DNA from: Dastarcus helophoroides
Lineage: Eukaryota > Arthropoda > Insecta > Coleoptera > Bothrideridae
Reading direction: 5' to 3'
Assembly: GCA_028583605.1 (NCBI GenBank)
Contig: CM053325.1
Span: 47,376,987-47,440,986, forward strand
DNA length: 64,000 nucleotides
Shown here: positions 40,195-53,008 of the stretch, piece after piece
Layout of the letters: every line of letters begins with the position of its first letter
Position numbering within the stretch: position 1 is the first letter of the stretch
Made by a program: the position numbers and the translations under genes
Notes under the pieces: model-generated
Database searches by the model: none
The model's input: the letters and a program-made list of their open reading frames with translations, nothing else
What the model was told of the DNA's origin: nothing

Positions 40195-40280
40195 CTTAAA
40201 AAATTGAAATACAAATCTTGTCTCCTAAAATACATTTCAACTTTTAAAGATAACCAAGGACCAGTCCGTTCCATCAAAAA
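40195..40280 (-). mobile_element. Penelope-like terminal fragment, tail only
   Basis: attgaaatacaaatcttgtc then aagataaccaaggaccagtc, matching the outer end of the copies at 39130-39200 and 57815-57870. The ribozyme-like part is absent. Confidence 0.5.
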
Positions 40281-41900
40281 AACCTTATTGATGTATTGGC
40301 AGTATGCATGGACCAAAGTTCTAATACTAAGTCTTATAGTATAACAATAACTTTATCGTTTTCTAAACACGCAATAAAGGTAAAGTCAACAACATTTTTA
40401 ATTCTACCTATTATTCTAACTATATTAGGTAAATACGATTATTGAGAAGAACCCGAATGATTACCTCGTAAATCTTTATGAAACATAGGGCAAAGTTTTT
40501 GTCAGCTAACAGAGTTGTCTTACCCATACTCCACCATATTTCCTTTCTGAAATAGGTTTACTATCTTCAAGAACTAGATTATCTGAGCAAAACAGTGCAT
40601 TTTTCCAACTGTTGCATAATAAAAGTGTCACCAGTTCAAGTACCAAAGATTCTTGACTCATTTTTCAAAAATTGTCGGACATTGCACTACACATTAATTT
40701 CGTCATCTAAAGCAGACAAACTCCGATCAAAAGAATATTTGAACATTTAAGGCAGTTTTCTGCTAACCTAAAGGGGATGCAAAATGTTGGATACTGCCTA
40801 CAGATACCAGAATGCTAAAACTCGACAACTTTCTATTGATTGTGAATATACTACTAGTTTTGGTTGATTTGGGGTGATGAGGTCATGATATGCTGTAATT
40901 ACACTAGATGATCAATTTTTATACAAAAAACTCGCCTCATGGTCATTGACCCCCTTCCTGAAACACATACATAGATATTATATAAACAACTGAACCAATG
41001 GAATATAGCATCAGGAAGCATTTTCAAAAAATTATAATCCATGATGAAAATAAATTAGAAATTTCCTAATTGATAGATTGAAAACAAAACGTTCGCGTCG
41101 CCGTCATTAGTGGATTGAAATTTGTCATTCAATTGAAAACGCCAGAAGTGCTAACCAAAACAAACGGCTATGAGCGCTATCTTACGATTGGGAGTCTAAC
41201 CCAAGCGCCGAAACCAGCGAAAATCGTGCCATTTATGTTACCGGTCTATATTGTTAGTGGTTTGTGGTTTGTGTGTTATGTCTTGTTTCTTTAGGTTTTG
41301 CGGCTTATTGTCATAGGTCATAGGTTGTGGAAGAATTCGGTTCATCATTTTAATTTTTAATAAATAATAATCAAAGATTGACCCGGTGCAGTGTGAACAA
41401 TTTTGGTATTTGATGAAATTTAATGGAGCGGAGTGAGTCAAAATTAATGTAAACGCTAAAAAATTCACTGTAAGTACCAGAATATACACAAACGATTTTT
41501 TAAATGCGATATTGTTTGTATGTATCTCGTATCGTATATTGTATAATTTAGTGAAAGAGGGCTAATAAAATCACCATTTTTTGGTCAATAGGCTTTTAAA
41601 TAAGTGCTGAAAGAATTTGAGGTTAAGAAAACATAATTTATACTGGTTATTGGTTAATGGCGTTGATTGAATAAATATTTGTTATTTATTCAATCAACGG
41701 TTAATATTAATGTAGATATAGTGCTTTTCATTAAAAGAAAACATTTAATTTAATTTAATATTTAATGGAATGTAAAATTTTTATAAGTAATCGTCATGGA
41801 TTAATGCAAGTAAGTTGAAGGAAAAATTTCTGGGCCCTCGATCTTAAATTAAAAACCTTCATTGAGTTGCAAAAAAGAAAGGTAATAAAAATGTGATATC
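40281..41900. other. Intergenic sequence, no gene seen
   Basis: AT-rich, with a short inverted repeat of aacaaatatttattcaatcaacg type at about 41655-41700. No coding sequence of recognisable family. Confidence 0.35.
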
Positions 41901-41929
41901 CTCTGGTATTTATTTATTACGCCAGTAGG

Positions 41930-42990
41930 CATTATACATTACAGAATTAATATATAAAATATTTAAATATAAAGACAAAGTTAATTAAATCATTCACAAA
42001 TGACATTACACCATATCAGCTTTTTAATGTTCGCTGAGAACGACGAGAGGGATCCTCCAAAGAAGTTGGCATTAATGGAATATTGGTTTACCAATCTGGC
42101 AATTCTATTTCTTGGTCCAAGGTAGACATAATGTTTACTAGATCTTTCAACTGACAATAGCCTTTTAGTTCTTAGCTCGGCCTTTGAAGAGACAAAACCG
42201 AAATCAGCTACAATTTCTGACAAATCGATGTACGTTGATAACTTTAAAAAAGAAAGACTGACATTGATACTATTTACACCTAAGGAGTTGTTAGTATAGC
42301 CTAAGCATTTACAAAATTTTTGTCGAATTTTCTCTATATGACTAATATGTTGTTTTGTATGCGGAGACCAAACAACTGATCCTAGTCTGGGCATGACAAA
42401 AGCTGAGAAAAGATGTATCAGTTTTAGCTTCTCTGAACTCTTTGCTTGCTCTACATATAAAACCTAGATTTTGATAGGCACGAAGTATTATGTTATTAAT
42501 ATGCTTGGAGAAAGTTTATTTGTCATCTACAATCACACAGAGGTCTCTTATTGTTTTAACTGCTTGCACAACTTGTCTGTCGGGTAGTTGATTGTGAGAT
42601 TGAGAGAAAGAGATCATTGCGCATTTTTTAATATTTAACGACAGTTTATTCTTCACACAACATTTCTCAATTTTATGTATGTCATATTGGAAATTATATA
42701 GGTCCTGTACTTTACAAACTTCTGTATAAATCTTCTTGTCATCAGTGTAAAGTTGATATTCTGATCGAATGCTGTCACCAATACATTTATAAAAGTATAG
42801 TATAGACGTATAAAAGTACTGAAAAGGTTTTGTCTTATATGAACCCTATGGGACTCCAGATGCTACATCAAATTCGTTTAATAAGTGACCCTTAACTCTC
42901 ACAGTCTTCTGTTGGAAAGGTACGAGCGCAGCCATTCTAGGGCTTTAGGTCGTACACCATACCGATTCAGTTTTTTTTAGCAGAAGTTTA
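41930..42990 (-). pseudogene. Non-LTR retrotransposon (jockey/CR1-like) fragment
   Basis: The upstream part (42990-42400) carries the palm of a reverse transcriptase in broken frames: the catalytic box reads LYTDDKKIY, where LYADD is usual, followed by CCVKNKLSLNIKKC. The downstream part (42394-41990) reads RLGSVVWSPHTKQHISHIEK and LKLSTYIDL, a LINE C-terminal domain. Several stops and shifts; the 5' end is missing. Confidence 0.75.
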
Positions 42991-43019
42991 TGATTCACCA
43001 TTTTAAGCTTCCATATTTC

Positions 43020-45370
43020 GCCTTTAAAAATTTTAATATATCTGAAAACTTTTATTTTTCGAAAATTTTTTTTTCAAACTTGAGAATAAAGATGTTCGAT
43101 CATGTCAAGTTTTTTGAAGAGTTGAAATTTTCAAAAATTTCGATTAATTTCGATTTTATTTAAAAATTTAGACTTGCAAAATTTAGTTTTGTTAAAATTT
43201 GGGCTCTAATTAGAGTTTAATATTAATTGTTATTGAGTTTTAATATGTATTTATATGCATTTATTAATAAATATTCATTGTTTTTGAAAATTTCAACTCT
43301 TTCTCAAAATGTTGGCTTTTTCAAATTTTTTAGTGCTTTTGATAATTTTGACTTCTTTTATGTTTCAGTTCTTTTCGAAAAAGTGTGCTTGTTTAAAAAT
43401 TTTGATTTCATTTTAGAAATTTCCGCTTTTCAAAATTTACATTTTTACGAAAGTATCTCTCTGAAGATGACAGCTTGGCTGTCGAAACGCGTTAGAGCAA
43501 CCTTTCTTGTGTTTTTTAATCTTTCTTGGTTTTGTAGCTTTCGAAATCCAAGCTTTTTTAAAATTTTCGTTTTATTTAAAATTTCACCTTTTTTCTAAAA
43601 ATTAAATTTTTTGAAAATCATATTTTTTTTAAATGAAAGTTCAGACTACTTTTTAAATTTGAACTATTCTAAAATTTCAACTTTATTTGAAAATTTTCAT
43701 TTTTTTAAAATTGCGACATGCCAACTTTTTTGATATTTTTACTGCAATTTCGTGATTCTTTTCATATTTTCTAATTTTTTAAAAAATTTCGACTTTTTTT
43801 AAAATGTCGACTTTTGTTCCATTTCAATTTTATTTAGAAATCTTAGCTTTTCAAAAATTTTTCACATATCTTTATATTTTTAAATATTTATTTTTGAAAT
43901 TTTGCGATTAAAAAATGTTCATTAATTAAGTTTTCCAAGTTTCGACTTTTTTTTGAAAACTTTGACTTTTCTGATAATTTTGTTTTTTCTTCAATATTTA
44001 GACTCCAAAAATCTCGGATTTTATTAAAAATTTGACCAAACATTTTTTCAGATTTACTTTGTTTAAAATTTGGACCTTTTCACGTAATATGCAATTTGAC
44101 TAATAATTTCATTTTTTATAAATATTTAGATTTTGTTTATCATATCGACCTTTCATAAATGTTTTGACTTCTTTTGAAAATTTCTACTTTTTTTTAAGTC
44201 CGACTTTTTTTAAGGATTCGTTTTTTCTTGAGAATTTGGTATGTTTTTCTAAAGGTGGAAATTTTAGAAAACTTTTATTATTGAAAATCTCGACTTTTTT
44301 GAAACTGTAACATTAAAAATTTCGAACAATTTTCAAAATCTCTGATATTCTACTTTTTCCAAAATCTCGACTTTTCCTCAGAATTTCGACATTTTGTCTT
44401 TCAAATTTTCGACTTTTTAACGAAGTTTTTTTCTTTTATTTGGAAAAAGTCGAGTGTTTTAAAATTTTTCTCGAAATGTTGACATTTTATAAACTTTTGA
44501 AAAATTGCGATTAACAAGTTTTAATTTTTTAAAACTTAATGTTTCAAAATTTCGACTCTTTTGAATACTTTTGACTTTTTGGCTCTTGTCCAATATTTAG
44601 ACCTCAAAAATTTGAGATTTGATTGAAAATTTGACTAAATTTTTTTATATCTTGATTGTTTTCAACATTTTGACTTTTATTGAAAATTATAAGATCAAAA
44701 ATTTGGAAAATTTTCGATAATTTTTAAATTTTTAGATTATTATTTAAAATTTCATCATTGTGAAAATTTTCACATTTTCTTTCCACATTTTATGAAAATC
44801 TTAACTTTTTTTCATTTTAAACTTTCCATGAAAATTAGTACATTTTTCCAAATTTCGACATTTTTTGAAAATTCTAACTCCAAAATTTCAACTTCAAAAA
44901 TTTCGAATTTTTTGTGAAAATTTCTCGTTTTTCCAATTCACGAATTTTTTGAAGATCTCGTCTTTCAAAATTTAATTTTTTTCCAACATTTTGATTTTTT
45001 TTAATCCTATCTCTTTTCAATTTCAACTTTCCATGAAAATATTGACTTTTCCAAATTTCGACTTTCTTTAAAAAATTATAACTTCGAAAATTTTAGCCTT
45101 TTTAAATATTTTCGAGGTTTTTCAAAATTTGCGACTTTTAAAATTCTTAATTGTGTTTGAAAATATTTATTCCAAAATTTCGTTTACTATGAAAATATCG
45201 TTTTCCACAAAATTTAAACATTTTTTAACAATTTCAACTGATTAGACTTTTCATATTTCAAAATTTTAAACTTTTTTAATGTCGACTTTTTTGAAAAATT
45301 CCCACTTTTTTGAAATGGTTGACTCAAAATTTTCAATTTTTCAATATCGAGGTTTTTTCGAAATTGTACG
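43020..45370 (+). repeat. Degenerate TTTCGAC repeat block, T-rich on plus
   Basis: The largest block, 2.35 kb of T-rich imperfect units (tttttgaaaatttcgactttt type). Interrupted only by a Penelope-like motif at 43450-43545. Confidence 0.75.
43450..43545 (+). mobile_element. Penelope-like end with the best-preserved hammerhead-like motif
   Basis: 43457-43497: stem I CUCU/AGAG, core CUGAAGAU, stem II GACAGC-UUG-GCUGUC, GAA, palindromic stem III ACGCGU, then U at the cleavage position. Followed by caacctttcttgtgtttttt and aatctttcttggtt, the family tail. The core has one base more than the canonical CUGANGA. Confidence 0.55.
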
Positions 45371-46056
45371 GTGTATTTGGTAAATGTTTATCTTCCGTAG
45401 ACTAATATTGAATTATCTAGGGGTTGTTGCCCAAACAGCACTTGTTTAAAAAAATTCCAACAGCGTTACTCATTTCCCTTGTAGATTCACAAAACTGAAG
45501 AATTTAATAATTAATCATAGTTCCTTTTTTAAATATTCCGCGTTGTTCGCAAAAGATTAATTTTTTTCTGCAAATTGATATTTGTATCGCATATTTTGTA
45601 TTTTCAAATACGAATACGAAGGTAGATGACCCCCTAAAGGGACGAATTGCCCAACATACTGATACAACTGTTATCTATAAACAGAAATCTAAACACTAAT
45701 TTTCATAATTTCAATTAAAAATGAAAAACTTCCATGCAATCATACCAAATTTTTATCATCTGGTTGCGGGGGGAATTTAAAAAAATACTTTATGTGTTCA
45801 CTCATGTTAGATCAAGAACTCATGTGTGAAATTTTAGGCTTTTAAACGATCGGCTTAGGCTATGCGTCGTTCGTCAATCAGTGTTTAAAGTTTTATTAAG
45901 TGTATATAACTAGAGGATTTTTTTTTGACTCACAAAAATAATTTAAAGATATCCGTAACTGAAATAATATCCGAAACTATGGGATATCCGAATAGTTTCA
46001 TATCTGTATCCGTAACCGAAACTAAAATATCATAGCTCTAATAACACTAGTTTCTA
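45371..46056. other. Intergenic sequence, nothing recognised
   Basis: AT-rich; the only odd part is short runs built on ggatatccg/gatatccgtaac near 45945-46010. Confidence 0.35.
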
Positions 46057-47118
46057 CGAAGGTAAATCAAATATGAACCGGAATTTATTTTTAAAAATTT
46101 ATTGGTACAAGATACATATGTGAAACTTATAAACTATTTTTCTACATAATCTCCTGATTTTGTTATGCATTTTTATCAACGGATTGGGGGTTTTTTAATG
46201 CCATCATCATAAAAAGGAGGGAGGCGTGTTTGCAGCCAATTGCGCGCAAATGTCTCAACAGTAGCAGCATCATCATGGAATTGCTCACGTCCTAGAGCTT
46301 TTTTCAGTGGCTCAAACATATGATAATCACATGGTGATAAATCGGGACTGTAAGGAGGGTGTTTTAATGTTATCCTATGCATTTCTGACCGAAAATTCGC
46401 GTCTCGTCCGCCGATATGCGCGTTTTGCTTCATCCAGTAGCTGGCAGTAGTAAGCAGCATTAACCGTTTTTGCAGAAAATCGACGGGCACAACTGCTTTA
46501 AAATCTCCAAACACTGTCGCAAAAACCTTTCCAGCTGAGAGGCGAGTTTTTGCCTTGACGGCTGTCCCTTTCGCTTTCTTCTCCACTCCATGCTTGCTTC
46601 AGGGATGTAATGGTGGACCCAAGTTCCATCACACGTAACGATACGTTGAGCACTCCCAAAATTTATCCCTATCTGAGCTGCAATTTCACCAAACAGTTAA
46701 ACGGCGATCACCTTCCAAAGGGCGTTGAACAGCGTTAATCTTGTCCGCAGTCACACTGGTCCGAGGACGACGAACATAGTAAGGTTCATTTTCAACTTAA
46801 GTTCATCCTTCCAAAAATTTTTTGTGCCATTCATAGACTCGAGTTTTTTTCAAACAAGTATCCCCAAACCGTGCTTCCAGTCTACAAAAAAATTCGGCGG
46901 GCTTTACACCTTCAACGGCATGAAATTTAATAATAATAATGCTCTGCACAACGTGCTCACTTATTGTATTTACAACTGACGGACGGCGAGAACGGAATCG
47001 GTTTGAGCGCAGGAAGTAACGTGATATCCCCACCTAACATGTCTAAGAGTATGCGCACACTCTCGACGCACTCATGGCGACATGATATAAATTCCGGTTC
47101 ATATTTGATTTACCCTCG
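46057..47118 (-). mobile_element. mariner element, internally deleted
   Basis: TA-flanked. Terminal inverted repeats of about 30 bp: cgaaggtaaatcaaatatga at the left, cgagggtaaatcaaatatga (complement) at the right. Minus-strand pieces: GVKPAEFFCRLEARFGDT and TRVYEWHKKFLEG (N-terminal helix-turn-helix), then TCDGTWVHHYIPEASMEW with the first catalytic Asp, and HPPYSPDLSPCDYHMFEPLK with the third. The HDNARPH-type segment with the second Asp is not recognisable and about 250 bp are missing against a full 1.3-kb mariner. Frames are broken near 46590. Confidence 0.85.
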
Positions 47119-47199
47119 TACTAGTACTATCGATAGTAACAAAAATCCAGAATTAAACTTTAAATATTATTTTGTTGAAATTTGTTTCAGTTGAAATAA

Positions 47200-49200
47200 A
47201 AAATTCACCTTTTTAATTTGAGAAAAAAGAGTTTATTTTTTTTAGAAAAATCCAATATTTCAAGTTTAGGCGGATACTTCGAAAGAAATTGATGTATTAA
47301 CACAAATTATCAAAATTTCGATTTTAATCTCGAAATTTTCACTTTTTTTAGAAATTTTGTAATTTTGTAAGTTATGTTATGGAAATTTGGAGGAGAAATT
47401 TAATTCTTCAGTTCCATGTTATCTTAAAATTCGATTTTTTTGTATTGACTGTTATGACTCCTATAAGTTTATTACATACAAATTTCAAGTTGTTCCCAAA
47501 ATTTGAAGTTTAGGCTCGAGAACTTTTTTACGTTTAAAGTCGTTTCGAGTTAAAAAAAAATCACAAAAAATTTCAAGTCGAAATCTGGACTTTAGCAATA
47601 TGAAGTTTAGAAACATTTTTAGGCTTCAAGATTTGTTTCACTTAATCTACCGATTTTGATTTTGAACTCGAAATGTTGGCTTTAATTTAGAAATTGTGAT
47701 GTTTAAGAGAAATCTGGTGACAGTTTTCTTTTTAGACATTCTGAAATTTTTTCTCGGATCTCTAGATAATATCCAACATAACCTTAACCCTAAAAATTAA
47801 AACAAAATTTCAGTTTTAGACTCCTAAAATTGAAAGATTTTTTTCATTCCAAAGTTCTTGTGTTTTAATTCTAAAATTTTAATTTTATAGTAGCAATTTA
47901 AAAGAAATAAAATTCTGAAAAAAAAATTGAGATTTGTATAAATAATTAAATTTTAGTCTTGTAATTTTCGTTTTTCTTTAGAAGCTTTGATTTTAAAAAT
48001 CAAAATTTAGAAGCTTTGATTTTAAAAATCAAAATTTCTAAATTTGAAATTAAAAAAAAAAGTTAGGTTTAAATAATTTCATGGTTTCTAAAATTTAAAC
48101 ATTTATTAAAACTTGTTTAGACTTTATTTTTTAAATCTCCACGTTTCTGTTGACATTTTTTTTTCTTCAAATTTTGGAATTTTGAATTATTTTTCGAAAT
48201 CAATTTTAAAATCGAAATTTTAAGAAGTCAGTTAAAATTGAATTCGAACCTAAAACTTCCATTTTCTCCAATTGACATCATCATCTCTACACTTGGACTT
48301 TAAATTCGAAGTTTCTAGTATTTAAAAATTTTAACCAAAGTCGAAATTTTTAAGTGATAGAGCTTATAAGCTTTATGCTCTTAATTCAAAAATTTTGAAT
48401 CTTTGTTTTGAATTCCAGCTTGAGTTTGAATATTTCGACTTTATCTTAGACATTTTGATTTAAGGTCGAAAAAAAATAGACGTCTGCCAGAAAACTGAAA
48501 TATTTTTAAAAAAAATTTTCTTCTCCGACTTTCGTCTTTAATTTTAAAACCTGAAATTTCAATATTTTTCTTGAAATTTCGACTCTAATAATAATAATAA
48601 TTAATAAGTCAAAGTTTTACAAAATATCAATGTCATTATCAATGTCAGCAGAATAATTTTTTGGATATTTTTTTTAGAATACTCGAAATTTCCCTCTTTT
48701 TCCATTTTTTAGTTGTTTTTTCAAAAACAATGGGTCGTACATCTTATCGTCGAAAATTTTGAATGACCAAAAAAAAGGTCCTCAGCTCAGTTTTTTTTTC
48801 GACAAAAAAAATGAAAACCTAACGTTTTTAAAACGAAGTTTTCAAGAAAAAATAAATAAAAGTTGTACTCTTAAATTGGAAGTTTTGCGACTGCTGCTGT
48901 TAACCAGCATCAATTTAATAATATTTTTTTTTTGAAATCACTAGATTTAAAAAACACTTTAATGTGTGCAATTGTTAAAGAAAACTTTAAATTTACAGAC
49001 GAAATTTTTAATACTTGTAAAAGAAGTCAAAATTTTGAAAAAAAAATTTGAGTTCGGAATTTTGAAAGATAAACATCAAGTTTCAATTTTAAAGTAATAA
49101 TTTAGAGAAAAAAAAGGCGAAAAAGGAAAAAGTTTAACTTTTAAAGGAAAGCTCGAAATTCATTAAAAAAAATTACAACAAAAAAATAAAATAAAAGAAC
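47200..49200. repeat. Degenerate AT-rich repeat block, mostly T-rich on plus
   Basis: 2 kb of looser units of the TTTCGA family, turning A-rich after about 48960. Includes a short exact direct duplication of tagaagctttgattttaaaa at about 47977 and 48010. Confidence 0.6.
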
Positions 49201-49905
49201 AAAGTGGATTTCGTGCTGGAAGTAAAAAATTAGGTAATAAAATAAGAAAATAATAGTCCCAAACCAGAAGGGGGTTTTAGCTTCCCCAAGTCAAATATTT
49301 AAACCAAGCAGTCATCTTATATTCATAACTATTAATAACCGTTTAATCCTATAATTAAAAACAAATATAATTACAAAGTAATAAGTTAACAATGTTACAC
49401 TATTTGCTTAGTCTCTAGTAATATAAATAGTCAATAGGGACTATTATTAGCAAAGCAACTACGGTTTTCCCGTCTTTATAAATTTAACTTCTTTACTGTC
49501 TTAGTTATTACCTTTAATAAATTCATAGGTGTTTAAGCATAATACAGGGGCTTCCATTTAAAAAAATCGTCTTTTACCCTGGAAGTCGAAAACGCGTTAC
49601 TCAATAGTTTTTTAAAATTTTTCTTTCTTAAAGAGCGTTAGAAATAGGCATGATGACAGTATTAAAAAAGAGGAATGAGTGGTATCAAATAAAAATATTT
49701 GTCAAAACGATCATAAAAAATGTCTTAAACTGAAAATAAGCTTTGGGATTACTACGATTTTCAATAAAATAAAAGTGTAAAATCCCACAATCAGCCATTT
49801 TAGTAGAAACACCAATCTTAGCGAATGACGTCACGCCTATGTAAATAATTCGTTCACTCCCGCTGCGTTGTTTAGGGTTCTCTTGCGATTACACAATCAA
49901 TAAAA
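49201..49905. other. Intergenic sequence upstream of the fragment at 49906
   Basis: Ordinary AT-rich sequence. 49780-49905 (attttagtagaaacaccaat, gaatgacgtcacgcc) is probably the 5' flank belonging to the multicopy gene copy that follows. Confidence 0.35.
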
Positions 49906-50033
49906 ATGGAACAAGGTTTTATTAAGGCAAATAACTCTAATTTGCCCCGGATTGATTTGTTGATGTTGGGAGAGTTTCTTGCATCAAACAAAGACTTTTG
50001 CTCATCTGAATTTCGAAATGTGAAAACTTATTT
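49906..50033 (+). pseudogene. First exon of a multicopy SWIM/YqaJ-type gene
   Basis: ATG at 49906, then MEQGFIKANNSNLPRIDLLM and EFLASNKDFCSSEFRNVKTY up to a GTAAGT donor at 50034. This N-terminus is one I associate with a large insect family of transposon-like proteins that continue into a SWIM zinc finger and a YqaJ-type nuclease domain. The rest is not found downstream, so this is a stray exon or 5' fragment. The family assignment is from memory of the motif and moderate. Confidence 0.5.
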
Positions 50034-50879
50034 GTAAGTACTGATCGAAATTATTAATTTATCAAAATTTCAATATTTGACCTTTATTTGAAATCGAACT
50101 CTAAATTTTTTTGAAATTCTCATCTTTCAAATATCCGACTCTAAAAATCAGACTTTTAAAAATTTCAAATTTCCCAATTTAGGCAAATTCAGATTTTCTT
50201 TTAAAATTATATATTTTATACTTTCGAATACAAATTCCTTGTATTATTTTTAAGGGAATAAATTACCAAAAACGTTGATATAATTGCCTTTTGTTTATAA
50301 TTTTGAACCTAAGCACCAATTTTTATATTTATAACCTGAAAAATGAAGAAATTTCCTGTAAACTTTACATTACATTGCATTATTATGAAATTATAATTGA
50401 TGTCATTTAAATCATTTTGCTTTGATTTCTTTGTCTGAATACATATATGGCAAAATAACCCGAAAGTGGTCATAAATGGCAAATAGCAAATGTGGCGGCA
50501 AATGGCAAATGACAAATGTCATGACTGACTTCCGAGCTCTACTTATAAGTTTCGATTTCGCTCGAAACCAAACTGAAGCCGAAATTGATTTCGGCCAAAA
50601 ATATAGCTTCAGCCAGTCTCTACAATTTAAGTTATTTATACCTTAACAATGATCATGATCACTTTTATATTTCATTTATTTGTAAAAGAATTGTATATTA
50701 TCCATTTTATGAGCCCTTTGTTTCCCGTTTATTTGCAGAAATTGAATGTTTGTCTACGTAGATACATACATTACAATCGAGATTATGGGCGCGTACTTTG
50801 CAAATAATATTTTGTTTCAGTAGATCTGTTAACATATTGTTGTTTGGAATGTGAGCTGCTGGGTTCATTTTACAGTTTT
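50034..50879. other. Intergenic sequence, nothing recognised
   Basis: AT-rich, with a short low-complexity stretch of ggcaaatgrcaaat units at 50468-50520. Confidence 0.35.
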
Positions 50880-51045
50880 TATTTTTTTTCGTGGAACTTG
50901 GTCCTTGGTTATCTTCAAAAATTGATATACAAATCTTCCCCCCTAAAACCAAGAAAGATTAAAAAAACACAAAAACACTTGCTCTAGCGCATTGCGATAG
51001 CCGAGGTGTCATCTTCAGAGAAATACTGTTTTCAGAGGACAAGAT
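50880..51045 (-). mobile_element. Penelope-like terminal fragment
   Basis: On minus: CTGAAGAT at 51018-51011, a decayed stem II, GCGCTAGAGCAAG, then the tail with aatctttcttggtt and gaagataaccaaggaccaag to about 50895. Same family as 43450 and 57815. Confidence 0.6.
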
Positions 51046-51161
51046 TTGTATATTAATTTCTCATTTTGTTTGGTATTTGTTAATAAATAAAGCCCAATAG
51101 AGGAAATTTAATGCACAGTATAAATATTAGCTTACACATAAGCTAATACTCATTCTGAGAT

Positions 51162-52775
51162 CAGGCACGTAGCCAGGATTTTCGTTCGGGATGGGGGGTA
51201 TGGGGGTCCAACTCCCCCCTTTTTTATATTAGAGACACAAACTTCTTCGAAATGAGCATTATTGCAAAATTTAAAGAAAAAGTTGAGTTGTTAAATCAAT
51301 AAACGTCTTGGTCCTTTACTTAATGCTCATTGTTTACTTTTAAATTTCCAACTTTACTTCAAAATTTGGACTATAATTCGAAACTCGAATGTTCGACTTT
51401 ACTTTCGATATTTAAATCTTTCAAATTTAGTCTATCTCGATATTTTCAAAAAAATTTTAGAATTACCCAGTGTTTTTTTCAAAATAAGTGATTTTTAAAC
51501 TTATCAGAACAGCATCAAATTTCAGATCAAAGACGAAATTAGGAATATTAGATATTAAAAAAAAAATCAATAGAAGCTTCCATTTTAATTTGTAATTTCG
51601 ATTTTTGTCGAAACTTTGAATTTAATTTAGAAAGGAAAAGGGTAAATCTAAAAACTTTGAGGAAAAGCGGAAATTTGGACGAAAAATTAAAAGGATGAAA
51701 AAAAAGAACTTTATCAAACAAAATCCAGAAGCTTCGAAGTTAAAGTCATTTTTTTTAAACTAAAAATGTTCAGTTTACCGAAATATTTAGAAAAAATTTA
51801 AATATTGAGAAACAACCGAAAGTTTTCTGATAAAGCAAAAATTTTGGATTTAAACTAGAAAGTTTTTTTACTAGGATTAAAATTTGAAAAAAACTAAAGG
51901 GCACATTTTTAGTGCAAAGCGAAAAATTTTGGAGGAAAAAATGAAAAAACTAAAATTGATTTTTAGAAAAAATTAAAATTTTAAACAAAAAAAACGCGAA
52001 CATTATAAAAAAAATTCGAGCTAAACTAAAAATTTTAAGAAAATCGAAATTTATAAAATAATTTTTTTAGAAATTTCGATTTTAAAGTCGAAATGGCAAA
52101 ATAAAATGCAGATATTTCTAAAATATTTCAAAATGTTAAATAAAAATTAAACTCAAAAATGTCAAAAGTTAAAATCTCAACTAAAAGTTTCGTTTAAATA
52201 AAAGGAAAATTAAAACTCCAAATTTGAATTTAAGAAAAAAGGTTAAATTTTTAAACTAAAATGAATACTTTGAAAATAAGGTTAAAATCCGTATAAATAT
52301 GTTTACCAAAAGAGTGAAATCTAGGAAAAAGTCGAAATGTTAAATTTGAATTAGAAATTAAAAGAAAATTGAAAGAATTTTACAAAAAAAGTTAATATTT
52401 CGAATATTTCTAAAAATAATCGATATTTCGAAAAACGTTGGAATGTATAGAAAATTTAAGAATCTACACTTAAAAAATAGCGTAATTTCCGTTATATTTG
52501 GAGCCAATATTTAGTTTGAGAATACTTTTTTCCTAAACCTCCAGATTAAATCGTGAAAATAATGATATTAATAATTGCAAATTGTAGAAAATAATCTAAG
52601 TTTTAAGTAAATACATTTATAGAAGATATTTCTAGAAGCTCGAAGTTTTAAAAAAGAAATAAATGTAATCACAATCAAAGTTAAAACACCAAAATTTCTA
52701 AAAAAAAGGCTAACATTTTGCAAAATCAGTCAGAAGTGACCGGACCCCTTGGACCCCCCTCTGGCTACGCGCCTG
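51162..52775. mobile_element. hAT-type element filled with degenerate repeat
   Basis: Left end caggcacgtagccaggattt, right end complement caggcgcgtagccagagggg, each next to a C/G-run subterminal stretch. Flanks tctgagat (51154-51161) and actgtgat (52776-52783) match 6/8 as a worn 8-bp target duplication. Interior 51240-52720 is almost wholly A-rich degenerate repeat of the TTTCGAC family. No transposase. Confidence 0.7.
51240..52720 (-). repeat. Degenerate TTTCGAC repeat block inside the hAT element
   Basis: A-rich units on plus (aaagtcgaaatttttaaaa type). The only large block for which both ends of a carrier element can be seen. Confidence 0.7.
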
Positions 52776-52899
52776 ACTGTGATTTAATGCAGGACCTGAA
52801 GTTAACGATTATGCAGCTTTTAAACTATTTGGCAGAATTCAGTTTTCAGGAGTTAGGGTTGTATCTATTTTCAGTTCTTTACTTTTCCTTGCAGCAACA

Positions 52900-53008
52900 A
52901 TGGCAGATGCAGTTACAAGTGGAAATTGGATCAAATCAGCTGAATTGGGTTCTGGATCTTTTGGAGTGGTCAGTTTATGGAAAAATTTTACCACAGGTGA
53001 TTGCATTG
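52900..53008 (+). CDS. ird5: IKK gene, exon with start codon
   Basis: ATG at 52900, MADAVTSGNWIKSAELGSGS, ending DCI plus one base; GTAAGC donor at 53009, phase 1. Carries the glycine-rich loop. Confidence 0.88.

Noticed and set aside
43227..43598. 123-codon plus-strand frame
   Set aside because: Also a translation of the repeat block and of the Penelope-like end inside it.
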